Assembly: GCA_963966185.1 (NCBI GenBank)
Contig: CAWZYM010000361.1
Location: 15,001 to 79,000 of the forward strand
Direction: 5' to 3'
DNA from: Rhabditoides inermis
Taxonomy: Eukaryota; Nematoda; Chromadorea; Rhabditida; Rhabditidae
Length of the DNA stretch: 64,000 nucleotides
Within the stretch, counting starts at the first letter, position 1; each line of letters begins with the position of its first letter. Both the position numbers and the translations under genes were made by a program. Of the stretch, positions 1 through 10,143 are shown piece after piece. The notes under the pieces were generated by a model that saw nothing but the letters and a program-made list of their open reading frames with translations, did not search any database and was not told where the DNA came from.

Positions 1-59
1 TGCAAAACCGTCGCTCCAATTGACATATAAAACACCTATCAGAATCATGTGAGGTGTTG

Positions 60-260
60 CCTCACCTTGCTGCGTGTGTCAAAGTCATCTAGGAACCATC
101 TAAGTCATCTATAGCCTGCGCCAGAGCGATAGTTTTCGATCTACCTCGCGTGCAGTTCGCGGTGCCATAACCGTCTGCCTCTCTTGTTTTGCGCGCTATT
201 GCCGAGAGCTGACTTTCCGTCTTCCTCTGATCCACCCCATCGCGCGCAACTTATTGCTAG
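60..260 (-). repeat. Dispersed repeat R1, inverted copy
   Basis: The block with 'ATAGCCTGCGCCAGAGCGAT' and 'GATCTACCTCG' recurs in reverse orientation at about 1155-1290 and 2168-2306, and a short piece recurs near 23398-23440. The copies share the order tagATCAGAGGAAGACGG, GAGAGGCAGACGG, GAGGTAGATCG. I see no convincing coding frame, so I treat it as a dispersed non-coding repeat. Confidence 0.6.
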
Positions 261-448
261 AATAGAACTATAAGAATGTCTAAGTCGACGTCGTGTCCCA
301 CCTGCAGTCGTGTGTCGAAGTCGCCTGCTCTGAGCAGTTCGATGAAGTCGTCGTCTCGCGGGACGAAGGCCGAGGGGGCGCGCTCCCTGCGAGAGAGAGA
401 CAGGGCGTCCATCTGGGAAGAGCACTCTTATTCAAAGGAAGGTTTGAT

Positions 449-595
449 GTAGCATAGGCATTGAGTAGCATATCATAACCAGTATGTAAATCTCACTAGG
501 GGTAAATTGCCAGCAATGATAAACACACCGCGAACCACAATACCAATAACATACATTAGTCTTGTGAATGCGTGGGTTTTATTGATTCATTGATA
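449..595 (+). repeat. Direct repeat R2, copy 1
   Basis: About 147 bp, from the motif AGCATAGGCAT to GATTCATTGATA, match 1902-2051 in the same orientation with scattered substitutions. Both copies hold 'AACACACCGCGAACCACAAT'. No open frame is shared. Together with R1 this suggests that parts of the first 2.3 kb are an internally duplicated repeat block. Confidence 0.7.
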
Positions 596-606
596 ATGAT
601 AATACA

Positions 607-776
607 TAAAGGAACAGAGGCGTATATCAGAACCATGTGGTAATGAAACTTTCGAGTTCGCCCGAAATCACCACGCGGTGCATGTATGTTTCATGCAAAG
701 TTGTAAACAGGAATCGAACCCTGCGAAACTGCGAGAGTGATAGCCCACAGTCTTATCCACTGTTCCTTGAAATGGC
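607..776 (+). mobile_element. Short TIR element with tRNA-like interior (AAAGGAACAG family)
   Basis: The left end AAAGGAACAGAGGCGTA and the right end TATCCACTGTTCCTTG are inverted copies of AAGGAACAGTGG. Inside, the minus strand holds a B-box-like GGTTCGATTCC next to a duplicated block seen again at 29633-29790 and 41216-41360. This looks like a small non-autonomous element with a tRNA-derived interior. No transposase is present. The TIR pairing is seen directly; mobility is inferred. Confidence 0.5.
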
Positions 777-1154
777 ATAGGAAAAAGAAGCATCGTACAA
801 CAGTGAAATGTGATGGTAACTATCACATTTGCAATCATGTAATTCCTATTCATAAAACGAGACAGATACATGGTGGGAATTTTCGTGATGAAATGAGAGA
901 TTGTTCATAGACAGCTGTGTATCGTTGTATGGTCAAACAGTGAACATGGATCAAAAGTGAGGTGTTGACGGGAGAGAGACGATCCATCTATAGTTCTATT
1001 CTCTCAAGTTGCGGTCAGTCTCCCTCCGAAACCTCAGAACACTCCCGAATTGCCTCTGGAATACCCTGAAAACTCCCGAACACTTCGGAATGCCTTGCGA
1101 TCCCTTCGAAACACTTCGGAATTGATTCCGAAGAGTCTGACCGCACCTTCAATA

Positions 1155-1290
1155 AGCGGTGGGGTAGATCAGAGGAAGACGGAGAGTCAGCTCTTGACAA
1201 AATTGCACAAACCAAGAGAGGCAGACGGTTATGGCATCGTATTTCGAACTGCAAACGAGGTAGATCGAGAACTATCGCTCTGGCGTAGAC
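1155..1290 (+). repeat. Dispersed repeat R1, copy 2
   Basis: Inverted copy of 60-260. It carries 'AGAGGAAGACGGAGAGTCAG' and 'GAGGCAGACGGTTATGGCAT', matching 2168-2306 in the same orientation. Between R1 and R2 (776-1155, 1290-1900) I see only short CTTCGGAAT-type repeats near 1020-1145, a (GA)n run near 1698-1714, and nothing coding. Confidence 0.6.
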
Positions 1291-1901
1291 TATAGGGAGA
1301 TCATGTTATGGTCATGTTAACTGATTCTATGAGTTCAGAGAGCCAAAAATGGGATCATTTTATCAATTTTACGGATAAGAAAAGCGCTTCTGACGGGAGT
1401 CAAGGCGTCCATCTGGGAAGATCATCAAATCAGTTCATCGATTCGCAACTGCTGCTAATAACAGTTCCGGTTTTTGAAATCAGAATATGGTTAGGTGACA
1501 ACGAAATCTGGTTGTAACAACGAAAGATAACAATGAATATGGTAACAATGGAAGATAACAACGATATCATGCGGAGCTGCGGAGCTACTTTTTGTAATTT
1601 GATCGATATCAATCGTTAGGAACGCGCTCGCGCCGCATGAATAGGTCGTTCATCTAGGGAAGGTGGGTGGTTAGAAAAACGAGAGATCGAGATACGAGAG
1701 AGAGAGAGAGAGAAACAAAATTTGAAAACAAGGGTACAAGGCAAGCAGAACGAACTTTGGAATGGAACGAGGTTGGAATGTCGTGTGCACTGATTTGACA
1801 ATGATTGCACATTATGCACGACAGAGGAAAAATGAATAAGAAGACTGTACGTTTCAGATTTGAAATATCATTTCTGCAACAATTCGCGAAAGCAACAAAT
1901 A

Positions 1902-2051
1902 TGTAGCATAGGCATAGGTAAGTAGTATATCATAACAACTATGTAAATCTCAGTAGGTGTGAATTGCCAGTAACGATAAACACACCGCGAACCACAATAC
2001 CAATAACACACATTAGTCTTGTGATTGCGTGGGTTTTAATGATTCATTGAT
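1902..2051 (+). repeat. Direct repeat R2, copy 2
   Basis: Second copy of 449-595 in the same orientation. It is followed by R1 copy 3 at 2168-2306, so a composite R2 plus R1 arrangement occurs here. Confidence 0.7.
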
Positions 2052-2167
2052 ACCTGGGTACCTCACACGATAATTGATAAAGAACGTACACACATCGTAT
2101 CTGGCAACTATTCACATTGTTCACCATGTGATAGAAGACACGCATAATTCTATGCTCGCAAAAAGTT

Positions 2168-2306
2168 GCGCGAAAAGGAAGACGGAGAGTCAGCTTTCGG
2201 CAATAGCGCGCAAAACAAAAGAGGCAGACGGTTGCAAACGGCATCGTATTTGGAACTGCACACGAGGTAGATCGAATTACCACTGTGGCGCAGGCTATAG
2301 GAGAAA
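2168..2306 (+). repeat. Dispersed repeat R1, copy 3
   Basis: Matches 1155-1290 directly and 60-260 in reverse. It includes 'GCGCGCAAAACAAAAGAGGC', a segment reverse-complementary to the one near 183-206. Confidence 0.6.
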
Positions 2307-2526
2307 CGAGCACATGAAATATTTAAAAAAAAAAAAGGTCTCGACAAAAACGCGTTGAGTGACTCTGCGAAACATTAATCAAATCAGGTCGTATCAAATT
2401 TCTGTTACATATCTAACAACCATAAGCGCACAATCATCTGTCAACACTGGGTCTCCCGAAAACAGAGGAATCACGTCACCTCCTTCTCCGCAACTCGAGA
2501 AGACGTCGCGCCTTCTACCACGATGG

Positions 2527-2534
2527 TGACGTCA
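2527..2534. promoter_or_regulatory. CRE-like palindrome TGACGTCA in a GC-rich patch
   Basis: A perfect TGACGTCA palindrome, with another GACGTC close by, sits in the only GC-rich patch of this repeat region (about 2450-2640). TGACGTCA is the classic CREB/ATF site, but no neighbouring gene is resolved, so function is a guess. The rest of 2306-3260 shows GA and G runs and no supported gene. Confidence 0.2.
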
Positions 2535-3261
2535 CGCGACGTCGGGCCTTCTACGTCTACACGCTTCCGTTCGCGCTCTGGGAAGCAGAGCAGTAGTCTC
2601 CACAACAAGCGCATGAAGTGTGAGCGCTCGCATCCCTAATCACCCTATCAGCCCATCACCGCACGATTCGCCAAGTCGCGCGGAAAGTGTGGAAATAATT
2701 GGCACCGGGATAAAACCCGTCATTAGACACATACACAAGACATCATGCAATTATTGCGTGTAGGAAAGGAGAGAGAGAGAGAGAGAGGAGAAAGGGATTG
2801 TTATGCTCAGTCAGGTGCGGCCTCTGAGGGCCTATGCCGTTGCCAAGGTGATGCGATGGAGCGAGAGAGTGTGTGATGCGGGGAGAGGCAGAGACAATTA
2901 GCGGCGAGGGATCGTGGCATTGCGGGAGGGGACAGGTGCGTGGGGGGGGGCGGTTCGAATGGATAGGTGGGAATGTGAGCAGGAGATTGAAACTAACACG
3001 GTTGTGTCGTGTGTAGGCAACTATCTGATATGGAAACACAAAATACGTTTCATATTCAGAATCGAAACAATGGTATTCAATGTGCGGCAAATCTTGATTT
3101 CGAATTTGAATAAAAATAACAAAAGCACACAGTTGTGTGGCGTGTGTGTAGGTGACAGATAGTTGGTAATTGATTTATTTGCCTACCAATCGGTATTCGC
3201 AACAAAGGCTGATTAAGGTGCGGATTTCATATTCATTATTGAATCATATGTAACCGACGTG

Positions 3262-3545
3262 CAACCATTCTCGTGACTTTTTGAGGAAAAAAAACAATTA
3301 CAATTGAGGAAAAAAAAAACAATTACATGATTACACAAATGTATCGTCATAGAAACATTCTATAATGTAATTTTTTGCACGATTGTAAGACTATTACTGC
3401 GTCCAGCCTCTCTACCAGTACGACTGGCATGACCTTCACTCAGTGACCTGTGCTTTCGCGCGTCTTCGAAGCGTCTGTTCCGCGTTGGTTTGCGCCGGCG
3501 GATGCGCAACTTGCGCGCTCTGATCTTGCTAGTCACGCCTAAATG
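3262..3545 (+). repeat. Dispersed repeat R3, copy 1
   Basis: Matches 13415-13652 in the same orientation. Shared blocks include 'ACACAAATGTATCGTCATAG', 'GCGTCCAGCCTCTCTACCA' and 'GCGGATGCGCAACTTGCGCG'. The copies differ by small indels. No conserved reading frame is evident. Confidence 0.7.
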
Positions 3546-3599
3546 AGTTAATGAACACTCACCTGCTCGTCTAGGGTGTTCTGATTGCCACTGAAAAGA

Positions 3600-3621
3600 T
3601 TATCTCTCTCCTTTTTCTCTC

Positions 3622-3683
<62 letters not shown>
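3600..3683. repeat. (CT)n microsatellite
   Basis: An almost pure CT run of about 65 bp inside a CT-rich tract. It is one of many CT/GA tracts in the window. Confidence 0.9.
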
Positions 3684-3685
<2 letters not shown>

Positions 3686-3856
3686 CATCCCTCTCATGAT
3701 AACACTGTTTTCGCGCCTTCACATTTCCGTCTGCTCCGAACATTGATAAGCGCCACAGAGCAGGTTGGCGCGCTTGCTAATAAGTGAACATCCGCTTGTT
3801 CGATTCCCCCTTGCGGCAATTGTTTCGCGGAAGTGCGGAATCCCGGAAACCGGGGT

Positions 3857-4035
3857 AAACCAATAAAGGGAGTGTACACTCTGAATTCCGAAGTTGAGTT
3901 AGCACCGAGATGTGATGAAAACGACTCAGTTTTGTCAATACAACTATTCGCTGAAAATTTCTGCAAGTTGATGAAAATTGAGCGCAAAACGTATCAAATT
4001 GCAGAAATTGGTGCCAAATTCTGCAATTTGTGAAT
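3857..4035 (+). mobile_element. Solo left end of the TTAA MITE
   Basis: Starting with AAAGGGAGTGTACACTC, this stretch matches the left 170 bp of the complete element at 34994-35679, including 'GAAGTTGAGTTAGCACCG' and 'TTGATGAAAATTGAGCGCAA'. No right end is found nearby and the TTAA is degraded here, so it is a truncated copy. Confidence 0.65.
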
Positions 4036-4254
4036 CTGTGGTTCATTATATTTTCATGTTTTCTCTTTTACGCTGAAAAAAAAAGAAATCCGGCCAGGAA
4101 AGAAGAGAGAAAGATGAAAGAAGAAAAGTAAGAAAGGAGTTGACGAAAACGATGACTCCGATCAGACTCCGATGGTGAGACAACACGCCAAACATACACT
4201 ATTCGAAGTCAGCAGGGTGAGAGAGAAAGAGAGAGAGGAAGAGAAAAATAGAGC

Positions 4255-4298
4255 ATTTAACTAGAGAGAGAGAGAGAGAGAGAGAGAGGCAGAGAGAG

Positions 4299-4337
<39 letters not shown>
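4255..4337. repeat. (GA)n microsatellite
   Basis: About 75 bp of GA repeats with GC interruptions, just upstream of the exon cassette at 4380-5000. Confidence 0.85.
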
Positions 4338-4341
<4 letters not shown>

Positions 4342-4594
4342 TCAGGATCTGTTATTTGACCGAGGCAGAGATCCAAGCATCTCACTTATATTGCCACACA
4401 TAAGTTATATCTTCTTACGCGTCATACGTTTCATACATTTTCTACGTTTCACCACACGCTGATAGTGTCGGAAACGAATTATTATTAATGCACATAGCTC
4501 TTTCGTTTTAAAAGATTGTGAAAAAGATCTGAAAATGATCAATATTACGATAAATGATGTATCCCATCCAATCATCCTTCTCACTCACAGTCAG

Positions 4595-4731
4595 AAGGAC
4601 GACGACCTTCTGAACTCGACGCACGTCTTCTCCGCTACCCTCGTCCGGAATGGGTGGACTCGTCGGAGTGCGAGTCGGAAGCTGCCCGATGGAGTGCAAC
4701 TGGATCTGGACGAGATCAGAAACGATCTCAG
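4595..4731 (+). CDS. Orphan exon, cassette copy A
   Basis: An exon-like block after the acceptor CACAGTCAG, ending at the donor GTAAGT. Near-identical exons lie at 15644-15789 and 51355-51500, each inside a longer duplicated cassette (here about 4380-5000). The frame I prefer reads THVFSA, RSASRKLPDG and VQLDLDEIRNDL. A second frame is also open over the whole exon, so the reading is not certain. I do not recognise the family. In this copy the downstream part is interrupted by the CR1 fragment at about 5011, so it is probably a broken gene copy. Splice sites and conservation are seen; coding status is inferred. Confidence 0.45.
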
Positions 4732-5010
4732 GTAAGTTTTTGTTTTTAAGCAGGTAAGTTTTTTTTTCAAACTTTTTTCAAACTCTTTTTCGAACAAGTC
4801 AGTTGTGAACCAATGAGCACGAAATATAAATCTTCATATGTGTTATAGATGCAATAAAACAATACAACTCTCTTAGCGAGCGTGTGAGAAGACGTTTTAT
4901 GAGAACAGTTATATACGTTTCATCCAAACGTTATCAGCCAAATAAAGAGCGAAACAGTAATACATTGTTGATTTTCATAACGAATGTCTTATGACTCACT
5001 TTACTCCTTC

Positions 5011-5419
5011 CAGTATTCTCATTGAAAATGTACAGCGTTATTTCACTCGTCGCGTGTGTCAGCGTATCGGTCGCACCCTTTTCTATCCTCAACGCCTAGA
5101 GCTACTCAATCTTCAAACACTCGAATATCGCCGTTTTTTGAATGACATCACCTATATAAATAAGTTCATTCACTCTAAAACAATTTTGGATTATCAAGGG
5201 TTTTACACTATTATTCCAACAAAATCCAGAAACTCAAACGAATTTAGAATTGTGCCTTCATTCGATAACAATGGCCAAATAAGCACATTTATTAGTAGAG
5301 CTTTTAGTACCTGGAATGCCTTACCTTCTGACGTTGTGCATATCCGTGACCACACCTCTTTTAAACAACACCTATCTTCCCTAGAAATAATGACAATGTC
5401 TAAAATTCGTCGCATTTGA
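5011..5419 (+). pseudogene. 5'-truncated CR1-type retrotransposon, ORF2 C-terminus
   Basis: The frame reads ENVQRYFTRRVCQRIGR, then SKTILDYQGF, FRIVPSFDNN and TWNALPSDV, and ends at a stop at 5419. It aligns along its length with the C-terminal end of the larger element at 9730-10143 (QRYYTRRVCQRIGR, FRIVPSFDHT, IWNALSRDL). Only this last part of ORF2 is present, as expected for 5' truncation during target-primed reverse transcription. It lies within cassette copy A, right after a CTTTACTCCTTCCAG acceptor-like sequence. Cassette copies B and C continue differently there, which dates the insertion after the duplication. Confidence 0.8.
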
Positions 5420-5509
5420 GCACATCCATGTTTTTCCTTTCCTTTTGTATTATATCATGTTATCTATCGTTCATGTTATGTCTCCCTTTCACACATACCA
5501 ATGTCGTAT

Positions 5510-5620
5510 TCTATTTTCTTTCCTGTTTTGCAATGTCTTTGTTTTTATGTAACACGACAATAAATATAAAAACATATATCGTAATGATCTGTAAACATTG
5601 CAAAACAGGAAAGAAAATAG
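5510..5620. repeat. 26-bp perfect inverted repeat (hairpin)
   Basis: CTATTTTCTTTCCTGTTTTG at 5510 and onward is matched in reverse by CAAAACAGGAAAGAAAATAG near 5600-5620. The stem is about 26 bp and the loop about 58 nt, with AATAAA in the loop. It lies between the CR1 fragment and the next retroelement tail. It could mark an inversion junction or a 3' structure. Confidence 0.7.
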
Positions 5621-5635
5621 AAAGAAAATAACGCG

Positions 5636-5870
5636 ATCGATCGTTGAAGCACGGATCTTCCGCCGCCGAGATCGAAACTTCCCCAGAAGCCGCAAGCAGG
5701 GGATGACATGCACCACCAATAGCACGTACGCATCCTCGGGACTACCGAAATCCGTGTTATTGGGACTCGCAGTAGGCGTTGCATTACTGTATTTTACCGT
5801 AATCTTGCCGTAATTTACATAATTGTACTGTGCTACTTGATTCGAGATAAACATTCTGATTCTGATTCTG
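5636..5870 (+). mobile_element. Retroelement 3' tail (same family as 22950-23195)
   Basis: About 220 bp match 22950-23195, where they follow a Penelope-like reverse transcriptase fragment. Both copies contain 'CCGCCGCCGAGATCGAAACT' and a conserved hydrophobic frame PKSVLLGLAVGVALLYFTV. This copy ends in a short (TTCTGA)n tail followed by (AT)n, typical of a reverse-transcribed 3' end. The hydrophobic frame may be chance. Assignment to Penelope-like elements rests on the neighbour of the other copy. Confidence 0.55.
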
Positions 5871-6059
5871 ATATATATATATAAGTCGGTATCATTTGTG
5901 ATTTTCGAGAGTATCGTTACAGTGCTACTTTCAACCATATCCGGGACCTTTCATCGCCCTCTTCATCATTGTAGCAGAATTCAAAAAATACCTAACAAAA
6001 GATGTGATCGGCGAAATTCGGATGGGGAATTTGGGTTGTCAAAATGATATCGGGCAAAG

Positions 6060-6235
6060 AAAAAAAGTTCTTCATCAAATCTGCAAATATTGCGATGACA
6101 GAATTCGTGGAACTTCATTGGCATGGTTTCGGCGAATTTGGCGACGGCAGAATTCGCTGAACTTTGTGTGTTTTCCGCGAATTTAGCGATGGCCAAATTC
6201 GCTGAACAGCGATGGATCAAATTCGCTTTCACAAA
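6060..6235. repeat. Short tandem repeat around GGCGAATTTnGCGAnGGC
   Basis: Three to four imperfect units of about 40-45 bp, each with GCGAtGrCaAAATTCGcTGAAC spaced by CGCGAATTT. No function is visible. Confidence 0.6.
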
Positions 6236-6312
6236 AGTTCGGCCGGTGAGGGGATCGAACCGTCGTCCCTCGATCACGAAGCGTGAATGTTACCAATACA
6301 CCATGGCAGCTC
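6236..6312 (-). pseudogene. tRNA-like sequence (degenerate)
   Basis: On the minus strand an A-box-like TGGTGTATTGG and an exact B-box GGTTCGATCCC are spaced as in a tRNA gene. The anticodon arm folds with a 3-nt loop and the acceptor stem does not pair, so it is not a functional tRNA. It belongs with the other tRNA-like sequences in this window's repeats. Confidence 0.55.
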
Positions 6313-6449
6313 GTTCACAGAGATTCTAAAACGTTGTGTAACATGCGCCATCATGATTTTGAAAAAGAAGTATGCAAACGACTGTTGATGGTATATAAAA
6401 ACATCTAAGTTTTAATATAATATAATAATAATAATATAATATTGTTGTT

Positions 6450-7199
6450 TTGTATATATTAAAGGTAAATGGTAACGGTTTTCTTCGTTTTGAGAGACTG
6501 ACTCGGAGTTCGAAGAAAGACAATGGCAAGAGACCACTGTCCAGTAATTTTCCCACAATCCAACTGTACGGCCAGAGGAAGATCTCGTGCCACCGCCACC
6601 CCGCTGTCCGACCGCCCAAGGGAAACCGCATCATCAAGGTCCAGCTGGAGACGAGCCAGCTCCGAGATCGTCTTCTTGCGGGCATTTACTCGCACAGGTG
6701 GAGCGCGCTGGAGAACGTACAGTTTCGCTACGCTCGCCGAGACTACACCGAGGAAGAACTGGCAGAAGACCGGGCCCTGCGGGGGCAGGCCAAGTCCCTC
6801 AATGAGTCTGCCGGCAAGGTCGCCTTCGTCGTCCGCGACTGCCGACTCGTCAAGCTGCGTGTCCCCCGCGAGTTCAAGGATCACACGTCGCCTTCCGCAG
6901 CCCCGCCTCCTCTGCCACTCGTCTCTGAGTTCGTGCCGCCCACCGTCCCCGCCTCCAGGAGGAGCCGTGTCACCGCTGTCACCACTGCCTCTGCGCGCTC
7001 GCAGTCTCGCGCGTCTCGCTCTCGTGCCGCTTCCTGTTCCACTGCGCGTTCTCTCTCTTCTACTCGCGGGTCTAAACGGGTTGCTGACGAGTCTGCCGGA
7101 GGCACTTTCCAGGAGCCGAAGCGGGTCGCCGGGGACGCTGCCGCTTCCTCTTCTGCCGCAGACACTGCCGTGACGATGGACGTGTCCGCCGTCTCCTAG
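6450..7199 (+). CDS. CR1-type ORF1 protein (RNA-binding/chaperone-like)
   Basis: A reading frame of about 249 codons that ends 43 nt before ORF2. The central part reads GNRIIKVQL, then TEEELAEDRALRGQAKSLN and FVVRDCRLVKLRVPREF, the usual C-terminal pattern of CR1/L2-clade ORF1 proteins (R-ik-v-L ... R..t.eE...dr.LR.eak.lN). No zinc knuckle is seen. A Ser/Ala/Arg-rich tail follows. ORF1 proteins bind element RNA and form the ribonucleoprotein. The start is unclear: the first ATG may lie in flanking sequence, so the N-terminus is probably truncated. It is GC-rich compared with ORF2. Stop at 7199. Confidence 0.65.
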   Translation: MYILKVNGNGFLRFERLTRSSKKDNGKRPLSSNFPTIQLYGQRKISCHRHPAVRPPKGNRIIKVQLETSQLRDRLLAGIYSHRWSALENVQFRYARRDYTEEELAEDRALRGQAKSLNESAGKVAFVVRDCRLVKLRVPREFKDHTSPSAAPPPLPLVSEFVPPTVPASRRSRVTAVTTASARSQSRASRSRAASCSTARSLSSTRGSKRVADESAGGTFQEPKRVAGDAAASSSAADTAVTMDVSAVS

Positions 7200-9692
7200 G
7201 GAGCTCGCCAGGCCCCAGATCAATCTCCTCTCTATGCGCAGGTGGCTCCCCCTTTTGTAGATTCTGTAGATTGTGATTGTGATACTGTAAATTGTCATAA
7301 TGTTGATTCTGGTAGCTCTGTCCGTATTCCGTTTTCGAAGGTTCTGTTAATTAACGTGCGCTCGGTCAAAAACAAGCTATATGAACTCGAACTTCTTCTA
7401 AACACCGAAAAGCCCATGATTGTTATACTGACCGAAACCTGGCTCAGCCCACACGAATCAATCGCTTCACTCTCACTGGGTGGTCGATATTCCATTTTGC
7501 GTTCCGATAGGCTCACTCATGCAGGGGGTGTAATGGCGTTGTATCAATCAAATATTTCTATTAAGCTAATCAGGTCAACATCGATCAACAATCTCTCCGA
7601 AATTCTCTCATTTGATGTTTTCCCTTCTGACAATTTGCACTTAGATAGACCAATACGCTTCATTGCTTGCTACCGTACGCCCGGCTCCACTCCCGAAATT
7701 AAACGAACAGGGTTCCAGCTCATTTCTGAATTAGACTCACTTATTGACTCCGAAAACAGGTCACATATTGTTTTAGGCGATTTTAATGCGCCTTCAATCG
7801 ATTGGAAATGCGGTCGTGCTTTTGACTCCTTTGACAAATCGCTCTTGGATTTCGCTTGCTTACACTCAATGTTTCAAACGGTAAACAAACCTACCATGGT
7901 TAAACGTACCGGCATAAAATCAAATATTCTCGATATAATACTTGTCGACAATTCCTCTCTTGTAACAAGTACACGCATACTTCATCGCTTCAGTACCTGC
8001 GATCATCTGCCAGTTGAATTCATATTGCGCGTCGAAGACATGTCTGCACACCACAAACCTGATCTCGTACGAAACTATAGAAATGTAAACTGGGATACCA
8101 TTAACAATGCTATTGATTCTATTCGCTGGACGCGTGTTTTTATTGGCAAAACAGTTGAACAAGCTGCATCCAAGTTTTACGAAATCATACATGACATAAT
8201 TGATGCTCACATTCCGCTTGTCGCTCCAGCTAACAAACGCCCCCGCCCATTACCTCGTTATCTAACTAAGCTGAAGCGACAAGCCAATAAACTTTCATCA
8301 ACGAGACCCCACTCCATCGATTCTAATAGGTCACAGCGTCGCCTACGTAAAGCAATAGTTTCTTGGAATTGCAAGCGTGAATCTAAATTGATCGTTAATG
8401 GCAATAAATCAGCTTTCTATCGTGATGTTCGAAATAAAATGCATCCCGACGGTGGCATCGGCGCAATTTGTCACGATGATATTTTCATTCACAATGCGCT
8501 GGACAAATGTGAGATCTTTGCTGACTATTTTGAATCAGTTTATCGCGATTCCATCACACCACCTGGTGCTGACTTGCCTAAACTACCACATTCACTTGAT
8601 ATGATTGACATTACCCTTCTCGAAGTTCATAAAATCATTTCCAAACTCGATTCCAAATATAACACTTCTCCAGATGGTATTAACAACGTGTTTCTGAAAC
8701 GTACGGCAACTTCCATATCGGTTCCATTGACGATTCTTTTTGCAATGTCCATGTCTGTCAGAGAAATCCCATCTATTTGGAAAGAAGCTTGGGTGAAACC
8801 ATTATTCAAAAAAGGCGCACGTGAATCTGTCTCAAACTACAGACCGATTTCTCTCACATGTAGCATCTCTAAAGTTATGGAAAGAATATGCGTTCAGCAG
8901 ATTACAAAATACTTAGAAAAGCACAACCTACTCTCCAAAAAACAATTTGGTTTTCGCAAAAATCGATCCACTAATGCACAACTAATTGAATGTCATATGA
9001 ATTGGTGCAAGCATATTTCATCTGGTTCCGTAATAGATTGCATCTATTTCGACTTTAAAAAAGCATTTGATACCATCAACCATGACCTTCTTTTCAAGAA
9101 ACTTGACGCTATCGGTATTCGCGGTAATGCTCTTGGCTGGATAATTGAATTTCTCAAAAATCGCAAGCAATCTGTTATGATTGGATCTAAGCGTTCCTCA
9201 CCGCGCACTGTTAATTGTGGCGTTCCACAAGGTTCGTGTCTTGGACCCTTGCTGTTCAACATTTTCATAGATAACATTCCTGATAATTTACCAGATGGCG
9301 TTTATTATGCGCTTTATGCAGACGATTTGAAAATTTACTTTCCTTTTGATTTTACCAGTACTTCTGCGAAGTCTATTTTCCAAAAAGCCATTGACATAGT
9401 CGCAGCATGGTCAGCTTCATGGGGACTTCAAATATCCACTGAGAAAACTCAAATATTGCATGTAGGCAAGCGGAATCCAAAGCACACTTATATCGTCCAC
9501 GACTCAACTCTCAAACCAGTAGATTCTGCAAAGGATCTTGGTATTCTCATGAGTAATAACTTATTGTTCCGTGATCATTTCAAACAAATAATTCAACAAA
9601 CTCTGTATTCTATAAATGATTTTTTTTCGGACATACAAAACACGAAATCCCACACTACTGATCACCGCATACACAACCTATTTTCGCTGTAA
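7200..9692 (+). CDS. CR1-type ORF2: AP endonuclease and reverse transcriptase (frameshifted)
   Basis: The frame opens just after the ORF1 stop. The endonuclease half shows INVRSVKNK, LTETWLSP, YRTPGSTP and LGDFNAPSIDW, with STCDHLPV as the catalytic SDH-like region. The reverse transcriptase half shows KPLFKKG, SNYRPISLT, KKQFGFRKNRST, FDFKKAFDTINHDLL, GVPQGSCLGPLLFN and the catalytic YALYADDLKIY box, followed by thumb motifs. The protein nicks chromosomal DNA and copies element RNA at the nick. The frame shifts in an 8-T run at 9620-9627 and stops at 9692; the true C-terminus continues in another frame to 10143. Confidence 0.88.
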   Translation, partial: GARQAPDQSPLYAQVAPPFVDSVDCDCDTVNCHNVDSGSSVRIPFSKVLLINVRSVKNKLYELELLLNTEKPMIVILTETWLSPHESIASLSLGGRYSILRSDRLTHAGGVMALYQSNISIKLIRSTSINNLSEILSFDVFPSDNLHLDRPIRFIACYRTPGSTPEIKRTGFQLISELDSLIDSENRSHIVLGDFNAPSIDWKCGRAFDSFDKSLLDFACLHSMFQTVNKPTMVKRTGIKSNILDIILVDNSSLVTSTRILHRFSTCDHLPVEFILRVEDMSAHHKPDLVRNYRNVNWDTINNAIDSIRWTRVFIGKTVEQAASKFYEIIHDIIDAHIPLVAPANKRPRPLPRYLTKLKRQANKLSSTRPHSIDSNRSQRRLRKAIVSWNCKRESKLIVNGNKSAFYRDVRNKMHPDGGIGAICHDDIFIHNALDKCEIFADYFESVYRDSITPPGADLPKLPHSLDMIDITLLEVHKIISKLDSKYNTSPDGINNVFLKRTATSISVPLTILFAMSMSVREIPSIWKEAWVKPLFKKGARESVSNYRPISLTCSISKVMERICVQQITKYLEKHNLLSKKQFGFRKNRSTNAQLIECHMNWCKHISSGSVIDCIYFDFKKAFDTINHDLLFKKLDAIGIRGNALGWIIEFLKNRKQSVMIGSKRSSPRTVNCGVPQGSCLGPLLFNIFIDNIPDNLPDGVYYALYADDLKIYFPFDFTSTSAKSIFQKAIDIVAAWSASWGLQISTEKTQILHVGKRNPKHTYIVHDSTLKPVDSAKDLGILMSNNLLFRDHFKQIIQQTLYSINDFFSDIQNTKSHTTDHRIHNLFSL

Positions 9693-10143
9693 ATTAGAAT
9701 ATTGCACTGAGCTCTGGAACCCTACTGATGTTGCTTCTGTAAACCTAATTGAGAGCATACAACGCTATTATACTCGTCGTGTGTGTCAGCGTATCGGGCG
9801 CAGCCTATCATATCCTCAACGCCTTGAGCTTTTCAATCTTCAAACTCTCGAAAATAGACGATTCTTGAATGATGTCACATACATTCACAAAGTAATCCAC
9901 TCGAAAACTATATTGGACTATCATGGTCTTTTTGCAATTATTCCATCTCGTACTCGTGGCTCTCATGAATTTAGAATTGTTCCATCATTTGATCACACAG
10001 GCCGTACCAGCACTTTTTTAAGCAGAACCTTCGCAATATGGAATGCGCTTTCTCGTGACCTAATCTCCATCAATGATCCCTCTATCTTCAAATCACAACT
10101 CTACTTAGATCTCATGCCACCTAGCAAATTGCGCAACCTATAG
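9620..10143 (+). pseudogene. CR1-type ORF2 C-terminal part, out of frame
   Basis: After the T run at 9620-9627 the homologous sequence continues one frame over (FFRTYKTRNP, YCTELWNP, RYYTRRVCQRIGR, FRIVPSFDHT) to a stop at 10143. The same C-terminal region stands alone at 5011-5419, which confirms that it belongs to ORF2. A single-base indel in the homopolymer explains the break, either a real mutation or a base-calling error. Confidence 0.8.
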
